In this document: positions 8,842-17,940 of the stretch, piece by piece
Layout: each line of letters opens with the position of its first letter
Position numbering within the stretch: the first letter of the stretch is position 1
NCBI RefSeq assembly: GCF_016862795.1
Contig: NZ_BONQ01000172.1
Coordinates: forward strand, 1 to 64,000
DNA from: Dactylosporangium siamense
GTDB taxonomy: Bacteria; Actinomycetota; Actinomycetes; Mycobacteriales; Micromonosporaceae
Length of the DNA: 64,000 bases
Direction: 5' to 3'
Translations under genes and position numbers: made by a program
The notes under the pieces: model-generated
Seen by the model: the letters and a program-made list of their open reading frames with translations, nothing else
Told to the model about the DNA's origin: nothing
Databases searched by the model: none

Positions 8842-9126
8842 GTGTTCATCGAGGTCATCGGCAGACGGTTGCTCCCCGACAACGTTGACCGCGACGACGT
8901 CGAGGACCTTCTCACGGCGGTGCTTGGCGCGGACGGTGAAGTGACCGGGGCCGGGGTCGGCATGGGCGGTTGGAACCTCGATGTCGAACTGACGGTCGAC
9001 GATGGTGCTGCCGCAGGCGTGGTATCGCGGTTGGCGGTCGCACTGGTGGAGCAGGGGCTCGGTTGGGTAGAGCTTCGCCCGGAGGGCGAGGGCGCTGGGA
9101 TGCCGGCTCTGAGCTTCGTCGAGTGA
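8842..9126 (+). CDS. Small hypothetical protein
   Basis: 94 residues, acidic, starting at GTG 8842 (MFIEVIGRRLLPDNVDRDDV). It looks genuinely coding: alternating hydrophobic strands and helices (LDVELTVDD, SRLAVALVEQGLGWVELRP) suggest a small alpha/beta fold. There is no Shine-Dalgarno, but TATCAT sits 6 nt upstream of the GTG, the arrangement expected for a leaderless transcript. It is divergent from the TPR pseudogene. No family recognised. Confidence 0.6.
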   Translation: MFIEVIGRRLLPDNVDRDDVEDLLTAVLGADGEVTGAGVGMGGWNLDVELTVDDGAAAGVVSRLAVALVEQGLGWVELRPEGEGAGMPALSFVE

Positions 9127-9702
9127 CCCGACTGCGGCGCGGCTCAGGTGTGCGCGCCTGGCTTGCGTCGGTCGGAGGATGCTGGCTGGGATCACGGTCG
9201 GTCGTCGGCGGGACTCACCCGCTTGGCGGAGGAGTGAACCCGGTCGGGGGTCCGGGCGATCGCGTCGGCCGCGTCGCCGGTGTGATTGGCACAACGGACG
9301 CCCATGGTTCCAGCGGGAGCATCGATCGCGGCGACGCGGGCAGCTGGGCTCCTCCGTGCTCGCCGCCCTCGACGGGCCGCACAGAGGCTCCCTGTCGCAT
9401 GTTCTGCGGCATGGAGGGCGGCCCCGCGGCTGGAGTACGGCGCGGGTCCGGCGGGTCGTCGTAGTCCGGCATGGCCAGCATCAGCGCCGCGATACCGCCT
9501 ACCAGGACGCCGACTTCACCACGCGGCGTAGTCGGCTAGGACAACTTGAACCTGGCGCAGCGGCGTCGCTGGCGACTCGACCGCCATGCCATCCACATGG
9601 GTGGGTCCTGAACTCCACCACGCCGCCGGCGGCGGAAACGACCGCGCCCGGCGTGACGACGGCGGCGGAATGAGTGCCGACACCGGGCCGATGCGGTCGG
9701 CG
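9127..9702. other. Intergenic region, no firm gene
   Basis: About 575 nt with no gene I can support. A minus-strand frame (about 9490-9215) reads as a short hydrophobic stretch (GVLVGGIAALMLAMPDYDD) followed by Pro-rich sequence. It lacks a well-placed start and looks like a leftover of a secreted or membrane protein. Confidence 0.3.
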
Positions 9703-10083
9703 TCACTGGGCCTTGGTGTCGTACTGCATGGCGCCGACCACGTTGCCGGACGGGTCAGCCAGCCAGATCAGATGACCGACGCCGGCGATGGTCGTCGTCT
9801 GCATGAGCAACCGGCCGCCCGCGGCGAGCGCGGCCTGCTCGACGTGACGGACGTCGTCCACGGCGACGGTGCACTCGAAGCCGGTGGTCGGCTGGTCGGC
9901 CAGCAGCTGGCGGCGCTGCTGGAGTGCGGCGGTGACACCTGGACCGTGGGGATCCTCCGCCTCCACGCGGTAGAAGCCAGGCGGCCCCCAGGCGGAGAAC
10001 TGCCAGCCGAACGCCGCCCGGTAGAAGGCACGGCTGGCGGGGATGTCGTCGGCGTTGATCGCGATGTGGGACAGCGTGTTCAT
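9703..10083 (-). CDS. VOC-family (glyoxalase/bleomycin-resistance fold) protein
   Basis: A 126-residue single VOC domain: HIAINADDIPASRAFYRAAF at the start, FYRVEAEDPHG in the middle and WLADPSGNVVGAMQYDTK at the end. His6 and the C-terminal region match positions used for metal or substrate binding in the fold. Substrate is unknown. It is divergent from the frameshifted AraC-type gene across a 64-nt gap, a pairing that often means the regulator controls the VOC gene. Confidence 0.88.
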   Translation of the reverse strand: MNTLSHIAINADDIPASRAFYRAAFGWQFSAWGPPGFYRVEAEDPHGPGVTAALQQRRQLLADQPTTGFECTVAVDDVRHVEQAALAAGGRLLMQTTTIAGVGHLIWLADPSGNVVGAMQYDTKAQ

Positions 10084-10147
10084 GAACAGGACGGTAGGCG
10101 CGCCGAGCTGGTGCGCACTACCGATACCACGGCGTAACCTGTCGAAA

Positions 10148-10898
10148 ATGCGTCATCCCGACGAGTCGGAGCCGGATGTCCGCTCATACGCGGTGTCCCA
10201 CCCTGGCGGCCCGCTCGACCTGCCCCAACACCCGGCGTGGAGTCAGCTGGTCTACGCCGTCCACGGCGTCCTGACCGTGCACACCCCGGACGGGTCCTGG
10301 GTCGTCCCGCCGCACCGGGCGGCGTGGGTGCCGGCCGGCGTCCGCCATCGACTCGCGCTGTCCGGCCCGACCGCGCTCCGCACGCTGTACCTCGCCCGTG
10401 GGCTGGACCTGCTTCCCAGCACCTGCCGCGTCCTCGACGTGCCGCCGCTGCTGCTGCGAGCTCATCCTGCACGCCGTGCGCCTGGCGCCACTGCGCATGG
10501 CCGACCCGGTGCACCGGCGACTTATCGGCGTCCTGGCCGACCAGGTCGTCGCACTCCCCGACGCGCCACTGCAGCTTCCCGCGCCACTCGACCCACGCGC
10601 GGTCGCCCTCGCCACGATCCTGCAGGACGACCCCGGCGACACATCCTCCGTCTCCGTCCTCGCCCATCGGGTGGGCGCCAGCCGCCGCAGCCTGGAGCGC
10701 GTGTTTCGCACCGACACCGGCATGACCGTCGGGCAGTGGCGGCGCCGGCTCCGCATGCTCGAGGCGCTCCGCCTCCTCGCCGCCGGCATGACCGCCACCG
10801 CCGCCGGAGCCCGGGTCGGATATGCAACGCCCAGTGCGTTCGGTGCCGCATTCCGCGCCGAGCTCGGCGCCACCCCCGCGCACTGGTTCAGCCAGTGA
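10148..10898 (+). pseudogene. AraC-family regulator, frameshifted
   Basis: The cupin sensor half reads in one frame from ATG 10148 (HPAWSQLVYAVHGVLTVHT, VVPPHRAAWVPAGVRH, VLDVPPLLLR). The rest reads one frame on (ELILHAVRLAPL, then helix-turn-helix HRVGASRRSLERVFRTDTGM and ATAAGARVGYATPSAFGAAFR) to the stop at 10898. The switch falls in the CTGCTGCTGCGAG run near 10452-10463, where one extra base would explain it; homologues read continuously as PLLRELI. The DNA-binding domain is intact but would not be made in frame. It is either a disabled gene or a base-call error in a short repeat. Confidence 0.85.
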
Positions 10899-11192
10899 AC
10901 ACCTGAGTTCATCGACTGCTGGCGTTGTCGCCGGTGGTCGTACCGATCCGTGGAGCTTGCCAACCGGAGAGCATCCGCGAGTCGGCCATGCGATTTTGAC
11001 GTCCTCCGGTGTCGGAACTGCCGGCACCGCCTCAGTCGGCGCCGCCCGTACCGCCGTCGGTGCCGCCGTCGGTGCGGCGCCGAACGGGTGACCCCATCCG
11101 TGCCGACGTTCAGCGGAATTTCAGGTAGGTCGGCCTACGTTCCCACCGATTTCTGCGGAGTCGACGTCTGCGTCCGGTCGTGAGGGAGAGTT

Positions 11193-12458
11193 GTGTCCGT
11201 TACCACCAACAGGCCGGTGAGTGCGCGCGGGTGGCTGACCAAGGTGCCCGCGATCACCGCCACCTTCTGGGTCATCAAGGTCCTGTCCACCACGATCGGG
11301 GAGACGTTCGCGGACTACCTCGCCGTGAACGTCGGTCTCGGTCCGATCGTGACCGACGCGATCATGTTCGTCCTGCTGGCGACCGCGCTGGTCGTGCAGT
11401 TGCGCACCCGCCGCTACACGCCCTGGATCTACTGGCTCTGCGTGGTGCTGGTGAGCATCTTCGGCACCCAGGTCACCGACCTGTTCACCGACACCCTGGG
11501 CGTACCGCTCGCCGTCAGCACTCTCGTGTTCTCGGTCCTGCTCGCCGTGGTGTTCGCGATCTGGTACCGGCAGGAGCGCACCCTCGCTATCACCTCAATC
11601 AACACGCCGCGCCGCGAAGGCTTCTACTGGGCGGCGATCCTGACCACGTTCGCCCTCGGGACCGCCGCCGGTGACTTCGCCACCGAGGCGCTGAACCTCG
11701 GCTTCCGCAACGGTGCGCTGATCTTCGGCAGTCTGCTCGTGGCCACGTGGATCGCGTTCCGCCTCGGCGCCGGCCAGGTGCTGACGTTCTGGATCGCCTA
11801 CGTCATCACCCGGCCGCTCGGCGCGTCACTCGGCGACCTGCTCACCCAGGACAAGGACCTCGGCGGTCTCGCGCTGGGCGCGAGCACCACCAGCCTGCTG
11901 TTCCTGGTTGCCATCGTGGTGCTCGTCGTCCGCGAACAGATGCTGGTCAGCCGGCACGGCGTCGTCGACAAGGGCGCCGGGCCGCACGGTGGCCACCGCC
12001 AGGACCGTGCGTGGGCCGGCGCAGCCGCTCTCGCCGTTGCCGTCGCCGGTTTCGGGCTGAGCATGGCGCACGGCTCCCGGTCGGCGACCGACACCCAGGC
12101 CGACGTCACGCAGAACACGGTCACGGCTGGCGCGTCGGGCCCGGCGGCGGCGCGTGCGGTGCACCCGACGACCAAGCTGGGCAATCTCAGCAGGTTCGCG
12201 GTCATCGTGACCGACGTCAAGACCAAGGTCACCGCCAACGACCTCGTGGCCGCCAAGACCCGCGTCAAGGACCTCGAGGTCGCCTGGGACGACGCGGAAG
12301 CGGGGCTCAAGCCGCGCGACGCCACCAGATGGCATCAGCTCGACGACGAGATCGACGCCGTGCTCACCGCCCTGCGAGCGGCGCATCCCGTCCAGGCGGA
12401 CTGCGCGTCCGCTGTCGCCGGCCTGATGACAACGCTGAACACGTTCGACGGGGTGTGA
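11193..12458 (+). CDS. COG4705-like multi-pass membrane protein
   Basis: 421 residues. The first ~250 hold repeated hydrophobic pairs with the hallmark KVLSTTIGETFADYL and again TAAGDFATEALNLG, the pattern of COG4705 membrane-anchored proteins. One more membrane segment (AWAGAAALAVAVAGFGLSMA) is followed by an extracytoplasmic helical domain (about 325-421) with many charged residues. Function of the family is not established. GTG 11193 has a strong GAGGGAGAG upstream. The soluble C-terminal domain is an addition to the core family and could be a sensory part. Confidence 0.8.
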   Translation: MSVTTNRPVSARGWLTKVPAITATFWVIKVLSTTIGETFADYLAVNVGLGPIVTDAIMFVLLATALVVQLRTRRYTPWIYWLCVVLVSIFGTQVTDLFTDTLGVPLAVSTLVFSVLLAVVFAIWYRQERTLAITSINTPRREGFYWAAILTTFALGTAAGDFATEALNLGFRNGALIFGSLLVATWIAFRLGAGQVLTFWIAYVITRPLGASLGDLLTQDKDLGGLALGASTTSLLFLVAIVVLVVREQMLVSRHGVVDKGAGPHGGHRQDRAWAGAAALAVAVAGFGLSMAHGSRSATDTQADVTQNTVTAGASGPAAARAVHPTTKLGNLSRFAVIVTDVKTKVTANDLVAAKTRVKDLEVAWDDAEAGLKPRDATRWHQLDDEIDAVLTALRAAHPVQADCASAVAGLMTTLNTFDGV

Positions 12459-12494
12459 CACCGCGGCTGCGGCCCCGGCGGCCGGTGGGCCGGC

Positions 12495-12528
12495 GGCCAT
12501 GACGGCCAGCGGGAGGACCGTCATGGCC
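12495..12528. terminator. Bidirectional hairpin terminator
   Basis: GGCCATGACGG / CCGTCATGGCC form a perfect 11-bp stem with a 12-nt loop between two convergent genes (ending 12458 and 12566), so it can stop transcription from both sides. Confidence 0.75.
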
Positions 12529-12565
12529 GGGGCCGACCGCGGGGTGATGCCGTCGAGCGGTGGGG

Positions 12566-13177
12566 CTACTTGCCGCCGCCGTGGCCGGCGTTGAGGGTGA
12601 AGGTCGTGAGGTCGGCGCTGACGTCGTACATGACGTTGGCGCCGTCCTTCGTGCCCAGCACGTCGTAGGAACCGTCAGGGTCCTTCCGGACACCGGTCAC
12701 CGTGACCGTGGAGTCCTTGGCCTTCATCGCGGCGGTCACCTTCGCGAGCTCGTCACCGGTCACGGCGGTGTCGTTCGAGCCACCGCCGCCGTGGCCCTTG
12801 CCACCGCCGCCGTGGCCGGCGTTGAGGGTGAAGGTCTTGAGGTCGGCGCTGACGTCGTACATGACGTTGGCGCCGTCCTTCGTACCCAGCACGTCGTAGG
12901 AACCGTCAGGATCCTTCCGGACACCGGTCACCGTGACCGTGGAGTCCTTGGCCTTCATCGCGGCGGTCACCTTCGCCAGCTCGTCACCGGTCACGGCGGT
13001 GTCGTTCGAGCCACCCTTGGCGCCGTGGTCCGAGCCCGCGCCGGCGCTGGTCGAGGCGCCCGGTGTCGGCGACGCGGTTTCGGCGCTGGCCAGCGACGCG
13101 GCTCCGAAGATCATGATGCCGGTGGCCGTGAGGCCCGCCGCTGCCAGGCCGATCCGCTTGATGTGCTTCGTCGACAT
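12566..13177 (-). CDS. Secreted protein with two near-identical domains
   Basis: About 203 residues. A signal peptide (HIKRIGLAAAGLTATGIMIF, then ASLASA) precedes two copies of a ~70-residue domain starting NDTAVTGDELAKVTAAMKAK and running through TVTGVRKDPDGSYDVLGT and DVSADLKTFTLNAGHGGG. The domain recalls PepSY-like folds, but I cannot confirm that. A Gly/His/Lys linker separates the copies and the protein ends in GHGGGK. GGGAG sits 8 nt before ATG 13177; another ATG at 13183 is possible but too close to it. Likely an exported small-molecule or envelope-binding protein. Confidence 0.8.
   Translation of the reverse strand: MSTKHIKRIGLAAAGLTATGIMIFGAASLASAETASPTPGASTSAGAGSDHGAKGGSNDTAVTGDELAKVTAAMKAKDSTVTVTGVRKDPDGSYDVLGTKDGANVMYDVSADLKTFTLNAGHGGGGKGHGGGGSNDTAVTGDELAKVTAAMKAKDSTVTVTGVRKDPDGSYDVLGTKDGANVMYDVSADLTTFTLNAGHGGGK
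12573..13015. repeat. 231-bp tandem duplication inside the gene
   Basis: The two domain copies are also nearly identical at the DNA level: the block beginning TTGAGGGTGAAGG recurs at 12591 and 12822, an offset of 231 bp (77 codons). Only scattered changes separate the copies, which points to recent duplication or ongoing gene conversion. Confidence 0.9.
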
Positions 13178-13363
13178 GCTCATCGCTCCCGTTGCCCAGG
13201 GCGCGGGCTCTCTGCCTGCGCCTTCGGATCTACAGCGTCGGGAGCGAACCTGGGTGAATGCTGTCAAGGACCTGCCGTGGGCCTGGCACACCAGGTTCTT
13301 AGACGGCCCATACAACAGCTCTTACGGGACTCTTAACCGCCGCCTCCCGGCCCGGGTCGGCAC

Positions 13364-15685
13364 CTACTCGAACCGCACCCGCTCCGGGACGGTGACCCGG
13401 CTCAGGATCGGCATCGTCCCGACGATGACCGCGAGAGACACCAGCAGCCCGGCGGCAAGGGTGAGGTAGTACGTGCCCCCGGGCAGGTGCACGATCTTCG
13501 CCGCCCCCGGCGGTGCGGCGGCGAACTCCGTCGGCACCGCCACCGCCAGCCCCGTGACGATCGCGACCGCCACGGCCGCGAGCAGCGGCACCAGCGACTC
13601 GATGAGCACCACGCGGCGCAGTGTCGTCACGGCCGCGCCGCTCACGCGCAACAGCGTGAACGGGCGTTTCCGCTCGACCACCCCGCCGCCCACCGCGATG
13701 GCCAGGCTCGTGCCGGCGACCAGCAGGGTGGTCGCGACCACCAGCAGGACCACGGTGCCGACCTCGGTGTAGATCGCGGCGCGTTCCTGTGCCACCTCGC
13801 CGAACGTCCTGGGCCCGTTGCCCATGCTGCTCGCCAGTTCCGGGTGCGACACGGCGAGGAACGTGCGCACGCGTTCCAGCTCGTCGGTGTCGTCGAAGCT
13901 GACGAGGAGCGCGTTCGCGCTGAGCCGGTCGAGGTCGACCGCGACCGGCGCGTTCCGCTCGGTGACGATCGGCAGCACCTTGTTCAACGCCGCCAGGTTG
14001 TCGGTGAACACCATGCCGCCGCCGTCGTTCACCTGTACCGCGGCCACGCCGGGCGCGCATCGACCGAGCGGAACGACGTACGCGAGCCGCGCGCAGCTGA
14101 CCAGGTCGGGCTTCGGCTCCGGCGCGGCGGGCGGACCGCCGGGCGGACCGTTCACCTCGTCGGCCCGGTTGGCCGGATTGTCGTACAGCGGCAGCACGTG
14201 GACGCCGGCGGAACGCTCCAGCTCGCCGACCAGGCGGACCGTCGCGTCGGGGCTCAACCCGTGCGGTGAAAGGTCGCCGCGCAGCAGGACCCGCAGGACG
14301 GGATCGAGCGCACGGTCGGTCTCGGTGTGCTGGGCCGCGAGCGCCGCGGGCAGGACCGCGCCGACGAGCGTACCCACGAAGACGGCGAGCACGAGACCGC
14401 TGACGGAACGGAACGCCGTCCTCGGGTCGTCCGCCATCCACCGGGCGGCCAGCAGCGACGCCGGTCCGGTCACGTACCGGCCGAGCAGCCGCGACGCCCG
14501 CATGGTCAGCCAGGTGCCGCCGATGACCAGCCCGAGCATGATGAGGATCAGGCCGAAGACGGCGAACGTGTCGCCCGGCGGGTCCATCCCCACGGCCGAG
14601 ACCGGAACGATGTAGATCGCCAGGCCGACCAGCAGCGGCACGACCCGCCAGGCCCGCGGCGGTGGCGGGGTGACCCGGCGGGACACCCCGAGCGGGGTGA
14701 TCGACACCCGGCGCAGCGACAGCACCGCGGCGGCGGCCGCGGCGAGCGGCACACCGACGAGGACGGCGGCGTAGCCGAGCGCGGTCGGTGTGACGTATCC
14801 GGGGAAGAACCGGTCCCCGGTGATGGTGACCCGGGCGGCGAACGGCCGCACCAGCAGCCAGATTCCCGCTCCGAGCACGGTCCCGAGCAGCGCGCCGAGC
14901 AGCGAGTCGACGGATGCGATGACGCCGATCTGCCGGGGCGTCGCCCCGACCAGCCGCATCGCCGCATACCGCTCCTCGCGCCGGGCCGCGGCGAGCCGGG
15001 TCGCGTTGCCGATCAGGACCAGCATCGGCAGCAGCAGCGAGACTGCGCCGAGGCCGAAGCCGAACCGGTAGATGCTGGTGTCGCCGCGGCGCTGCGGGGT
15101 CAGTCGCACTTCGGTGATCCGCGTGGTGCCGGCCACGGCGGCCAGCGTCGCCGGCTCGTATCCGACGACGATCGCGAGGTCGTCGGGCCCGGACAGGCCG
15201 GGCGCCCCGATGAGCCCCGCGCGCGTGCCGGGGAACCGGTCGCCCAGCCGGTCGTGCGGCGTCGCGGCGATGAGCCGGGCCAGGGCGGGCGACAGATAGT
15301 ATTCGCCGGCGTTCGGCAGCCGGGTCAGCCCGGGCACGAGGGGCGCGTGCGACCCGAGTGCCGCGACGTCGAGCCGTTCGATGACGTGGCCCCGGAAATG
15401 GTCCTCGGCGTAGTGCCACAGCGCGGCGTCGTCCTGCGGCGCCGCCGACACGGGCTGCGTCAGGTCCTCGATCGGCGGCGGGACACTGTCGGACCCCGGC
15501 AGGCCGGTGCACGGCCAGCAGGCACGGGCCACCGTCTGCTCGTATCCGTGATAGATCGCGAGGACGCTGAGCAGCAGTGCGACACCGACCGCGACGGCGG
15601 CGGCGGTGACCGCGATCCGGGCGGCAGCCTCGCGACCGCCGCGCCGGAACAGGTGGACGCCGACGCGGACCGCGACGCCCATCAC
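13364..15685 (-). CDS. FtsX/MacB-type ABC transporter permease
   Basis: 773 residues with a duplicated FtsX layout: an N-terminal helix (AVTAAAVAVGVALLLSVLAI), a large extracytoplasmic domain (about 45-235), three helices near 240-350, more helices near 380-450, a second outer domain (about 460-610), then three C-terminal helices ending RVTVPERVRFE. It would work with the ATPase encoded just upstream, likely in lipid, lipoprotein or peptide export. GTG 15685 overlaps the ATPase stop; ATG 15682 is an equally close alternative. Confidence 0.9.
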   Translation of the reverse strand: MMGVAVRVGVHLFRRGGREAAARIAVTAAAVAVGVALLLSVLAIYHGYEQTVARACWPCTGLPGSDSVPPPIEDLTQPVSAAPQDDAALWHYAEDHFRGHVIERLDVAALGSHAPLVPGLTRLPNAGEYYLSPALARLIAATPHDRLGDRFPGTRAGLIGAPGLSGPDDLAIVVGYEPATLAAVAGTTRITEVRLTPQRRGDTSIYRFGFGLGAVSLLLPMLVLIGNATRLAAARREERYAAMRLVGATPRQIGVIASVDSLLGALLGTVLGAGIWLLVRPFAARVTITGDRFFPGYVTPTALGYAAVLVGVPLAAAAAAVLSLRRVSITPLGVSRRVTPPPPRAWRVVPLLVGLAIYIVPVSAVGMDPPGDTFAVFGLILIMLGLVIGGTWLTMRASRLLGRYVTGPASLLAARWMADDPRTAFRSVSGLVLAVFVGTLVGAVLPAALAAQHTETDRALDPVLRVLLRGDLSPHGLSPDATVRLVGELERSAGVHVLPLYDNPANRADEVNGPPGGPPAAPEPKPDLVSCARLAYVVPLGRCAPGVAAVQVNDGGGMVFTDNLAALNKVLPIVTERNAPVAVDLDRLSANALLVSFDDTDELERVRTFLAVSHPELASSMGNGPRTFGEVAQERAAIYTEVGTVVLLVVATTLLVAGTSLAIAVGGGVVERKRPFTLLRVSGAAVTTLRRVVLIESLVPLLAAVAVAIVTGLAVAVPTEFAAAPPGAAKIVHLPGGTYYLTLAAGLLVSLAVIVGTMPILSRVTVPERVRFE

Positions 15686-16362
15686 CGCGCCGCCGCCCGG
15701 AAGTCGCTGACCAGGCCGTCGCGGACGACGACCTCCCGGTCCGCGTAGGCCGCGACCCGCGCATCGTGCGTCACGATGATCACGGTGGCGCCTTCCTCCC
15801 GCGCGACGTCGACCAGCAGATCCATCACCTGCTCACCGGTGAGCGTGTCGAGGGAGCCGGTCGGCTCGTCCGCGAAGATCACCTTTGGCCGGACGGCGAG
15901 CGCCCGGGCGAGCGCGACGCGCTGGGCCTGACCGCCGGACAGCTCGCCCGTGCGCCGGTGCTCCAGCTCGCTCAGGCCGAGCCGCGGGAACCAGTTCGCG
16001 GCCTGCGCGTATGCCTCGCCGCGCCGGACGCCGCCGAGCAGCAACGGCAGGGCGACGTTGTCCAGCGCGTCGAGCTCCGGCACCAACTGGCCGAACTGGA
16101 ACACGAAGCCGAACGCGGTGCGCCGCAGCGCCGTGCGCCCCGCCTCGCTGAGCCGGTCGACGCGGTTGCCGTCGAACCACACCTCGCCCTCGTCGGGCGG
16201 GAAGATCCCGGCCAGGCAGTGCAGGAGGGTCGACTTGCCGGAGCCGCTCGGCCCCATCACCGCGAGGATCTCGCCGTCTCGGACCTCGAGGTCGGCACCG
16301 CGCAGGGCGTCGGTCGTGCCGAACGCCTTCCGCACGCCGCGGGCCGCCAGCAGCACGCTCAT
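15682..16362 (-). CDS. LolD/MacB-type ABC transporter ATP-binding protein
   Basis: 226 residues. Walker A GPSGSGKST, signature LSGGQAQRVALARAL, Walker B VIFADEPTGSLDT and switch His VTHDARVAAYADRE are all present, matching the MacB/LolD subfamily that partners FtsX-type permeases. ATG 16362 overlaps the PadR stop (ATGA) and has GGAGG 7 nt upstream, so I prefer it to a more distal start. It is the middle gene of the operon padR-ATPase-permease. Confidence 0.94.
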   Translation of the reverse strand: MSVLLAARGVRKAFGTTDALRGADLEVRDGEILAVMGPSGSGKSTLLHCLAGIFPPDEGEVWFDGNRVDRLSEAGRTALRRTAFGFVFQFGQLVPELDALDNVALPLLLGGVRRGEAYAQAANWFPRLGLSELEHRRTGELSGGQAQRVALARALAVRPKVIFADEPTGSLDTLTGEQVMDLLVDVAREEGATVIIVTHDARVAAYADREVVVRDGLVSDFRAAAR

Positions 16363-16883
16363 CGGACGACCTCCGCCCGCAGGTCGTTCAACCGGGCCAT
16401 GGTCACTTCCATCCACCGCAGGTCGGCTTCCAGGTGGAACAGGCCGAAGTCGGCGAGCAGCGACCGGCGCAGCGGCCCCGCCTTGCGCATCGCGGTCAGC
16501 TCGCGCATCCGGTCGAGGTGCGCCGTCCGCTGCGCGTCGAGGTACGCAGAGGCCGGCCGGTCGGACAGCAACGCCAGCACCACCTTGACGTACAGGACGG
16601 CCTGCAGGTGCGGCTCGGGCTGCTCAGGTGCGGCGAGCCACTGCTCGAGCCGGGTCACCCCATCCGACGTGATCACGTATCGCCGGCGCTCCGGGCCGCC
16701 GCCGGGCGCCGAATCGTGCATCACGATCTGACCGTCGCGCTCCAGCCTGGACAGCGTGCCGTACACCTGGCCGAACGAGAGCGGCTTCCCGATGCCGAAC
16801 AGCGTGTCGTACTCGTGCTTCAGCTCGTACCCGTGGCTGGGCTGCGGCTCCAGCAGACCCAGCAAGGTCGTTGAGACGTTCAT
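16359..16883 (-). CDS. PadR-family transcriptional regulator
   Basis: About 174 residues. The winged helix reads LLGLLEPQPSHGYELKHEYD, then LSFGQVYGTLSRLERDGQI and a wing GPERRRYVITSDG. A C-terminal helical domain (about 95-174) gives the PadR subfamily 1 length. It probably represses itself and the following ABC exporter, whose start overlaps its stop. A GTG nine bases upstream (16892) is an alternative start. A clear inverted repeat overlaps the start region. Confidence 0.92.
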   Translation of the reverse strand: MNVSTTLLGLLEPQPSHGYELKHEYDTLFGIGKPLSFGQVYGTLSRLERDGQIVMHDSAPGGGPERRRYVITSDGVTRLEQWLAAPEQPEPHLQAVLYVKVVLALLSDRPASAYLDAQRTAHLDRMRELTAMRKAGPLRRSLLADFGLFHLEADLRWMEVTMARLNDLRAEVVR

Positions 16884-16891
16884 GAACCCCA

Positions 16892-16923
16892 CTATTCCCT
16901 CGACGCATACTCGCAGAGAATAG
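16892..16923. promoter_or_regulatory. Probable PadR operator
   Basis: CTATTCCCT (16892-16900) and AGAGAATAG (16915-16923) are inverted repeats with one mismatch and a 14-nt spacer, directly ahead of the padR start. PadR regulators typically bind such spaced repeats over their own promoter. Confidence 0.6.
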
Positions 16924-16993
16924 TTCGCAGCCCTGGTCTCTCTCAGGGTTTTCCACTACGGCCAGCGTCGAATTCAGGCGAACGCACCGTCAC

Positions 16994-17023
16994 GGCCGGC
17001 GAACGGCAACACAGGCGCCGGCC
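16994..17023 (-). terminator. Hairpin terminator after pstB
   Basis: GGCCGGCG / CGCCGGCC form a perfect 8-bp stem with a 14-nt loop, 10 nt beyond the pstB stop. It closes the 17-31 kb cluster. Confidence 0.6.
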
Positions 17024-17033
17024 GAAGGACCCG

Positions 17034-17864
17034 TCAGCCGAAGCGGCCGCGCACGTAGTCGGCGGTGCGTGGGTCGCGGGGGGAGCCGAACATCGCCGGG
17101 GTGGGGCCGAACTCAACGACGCCGCCGGGCTGGTTCTCCTCGGCGAGGAAGAACACGGCCTGCTGCGAGACGCGGGCCGCCTGCTGCATGTTGTGGGTGA
17201 CGATCACGATCGTGACGTCCTCGACCAGCTCGGCGATGGTCTCCTCGATCACGCGCGTCGACGTGGGGTCGAGAGCCGAGCACGGCTCGTCCATCAGCAG
17301 GACCTTGGGTCGGATCGCCAGCGACCGGGCGATGCACAACCGCTGCTGCTGGCCGCCGGACAGCGCGCCACCGGGCTGGCGCAGGCGGTCCCGGACCTCC
17401 CGCCACAGCCCCGCCCGCACCAGGCACTCCTCGACGATGTCGTCCTTGACGGAGCGGCTGACCCGCTGGCCGGTCAGCTTGAGTCCGGCGACCACGTTGT
17501 CGTAGATGGACATGGCCGGAAACGGGTTGGGCTTCTGGAAGACCATGCCGATCTGCTTGCGCGCCTCGGTCAGCCGCCAGCCCGGGCCGTAGATGTCCTC
17601 GCCGTTGAGCAGCACCTCGCCGCCCATCGAGGCCGATGGGATCATCTCGTGCATCCGGTTGAGGATGCGCAGGAACGTGGACTTCCCGCAGCCGGACGGG
17701 CCGATGAGCGCGGTCACCTCGCCGGCGCGCATGTGCAGCGACACCCGGTCGAGCACCATCCGGGTGCCGAACCACGCGGTCACCTCGACCGCCTGCAGGC
17801 CCCACACCTCCCGGTGGCCGTGGTACGAGTCGGGCACGAAGACGTCCTGCGCGGTGGTGTCCAT
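17034..17864 (-). CDS. pstB: Phosphate-type ABC transporter ATP-binding protein
   Basis: 276 residues matching PstB throughout: Walker [31 protein letters not shown]-loop [17 protein letters not shown], signature [16 protein letters not shown], Walker [14 protein letters not shown] and [12 protein letters not shown]. It energises a PstCA-type permease. Oddly it lies far from the PstC/PstA genes (28.7-31.1 kb), at the other end of the cluster behind a sortase-like gene. The ATG at 17864 has AAGGAC 6-7 nt upstream. True phosphate transport is the default reading; the surface-protein setting makes another ligand possible. Confidence 0.93.
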   Translation of the reverse strand: MDTTAQDVFVPDSYHGHREVWGLQAVEVTAWFGTRMVLDRVSLHMRAGEVTALIGPSGCGKSTFLRILNRMHEMIPSASMGGEVLLNGEDIYGPGWRLTEARKQIGMVFQKPNPFPAMSIYDNVVAGLKLTGQRVSRSVKDDIVEECLVRAGLWREVRDRLRQPGGALSGGQQQRLCIARSLAIRPKVLLMDEPCSALDPTSTRVIEETIAELVEDVTIVIVTHNMQQAARVSQQAVFFLAEENQPGGVVEFGPTPAMFGSPRDPRTADYVRGRFG

Positions 17865-17875
17865 CGTTTGTCCTT

Positions 17876-17940
17876 GCTGTCGGCAAAGGCTGTCGGAGAA
17901 AGCTGTCAGAGGAAGTTGTCAGAGGAAGCCGTCAGAGCAG
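17876..17940. repeat. Five 13-bp tandem repeats
   Basis: Five consecutive 13-nt units of the form GCTGTCAGAGGAA (variants GCTGTCGGCAAAG, GCTGTCGGAGAAA, GTTGTCAGAGGAA, GCCGTCAGAGCAG) fill the gap upstream of pstB and overlap the last codons of the sortase-like gene. Exact 13-nt spacing suggests a slipped duplication or an ordered binding array. The spacing differs from the 11-nt repeats of actinobacterial PHO boxes. Confidence 0.8.
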
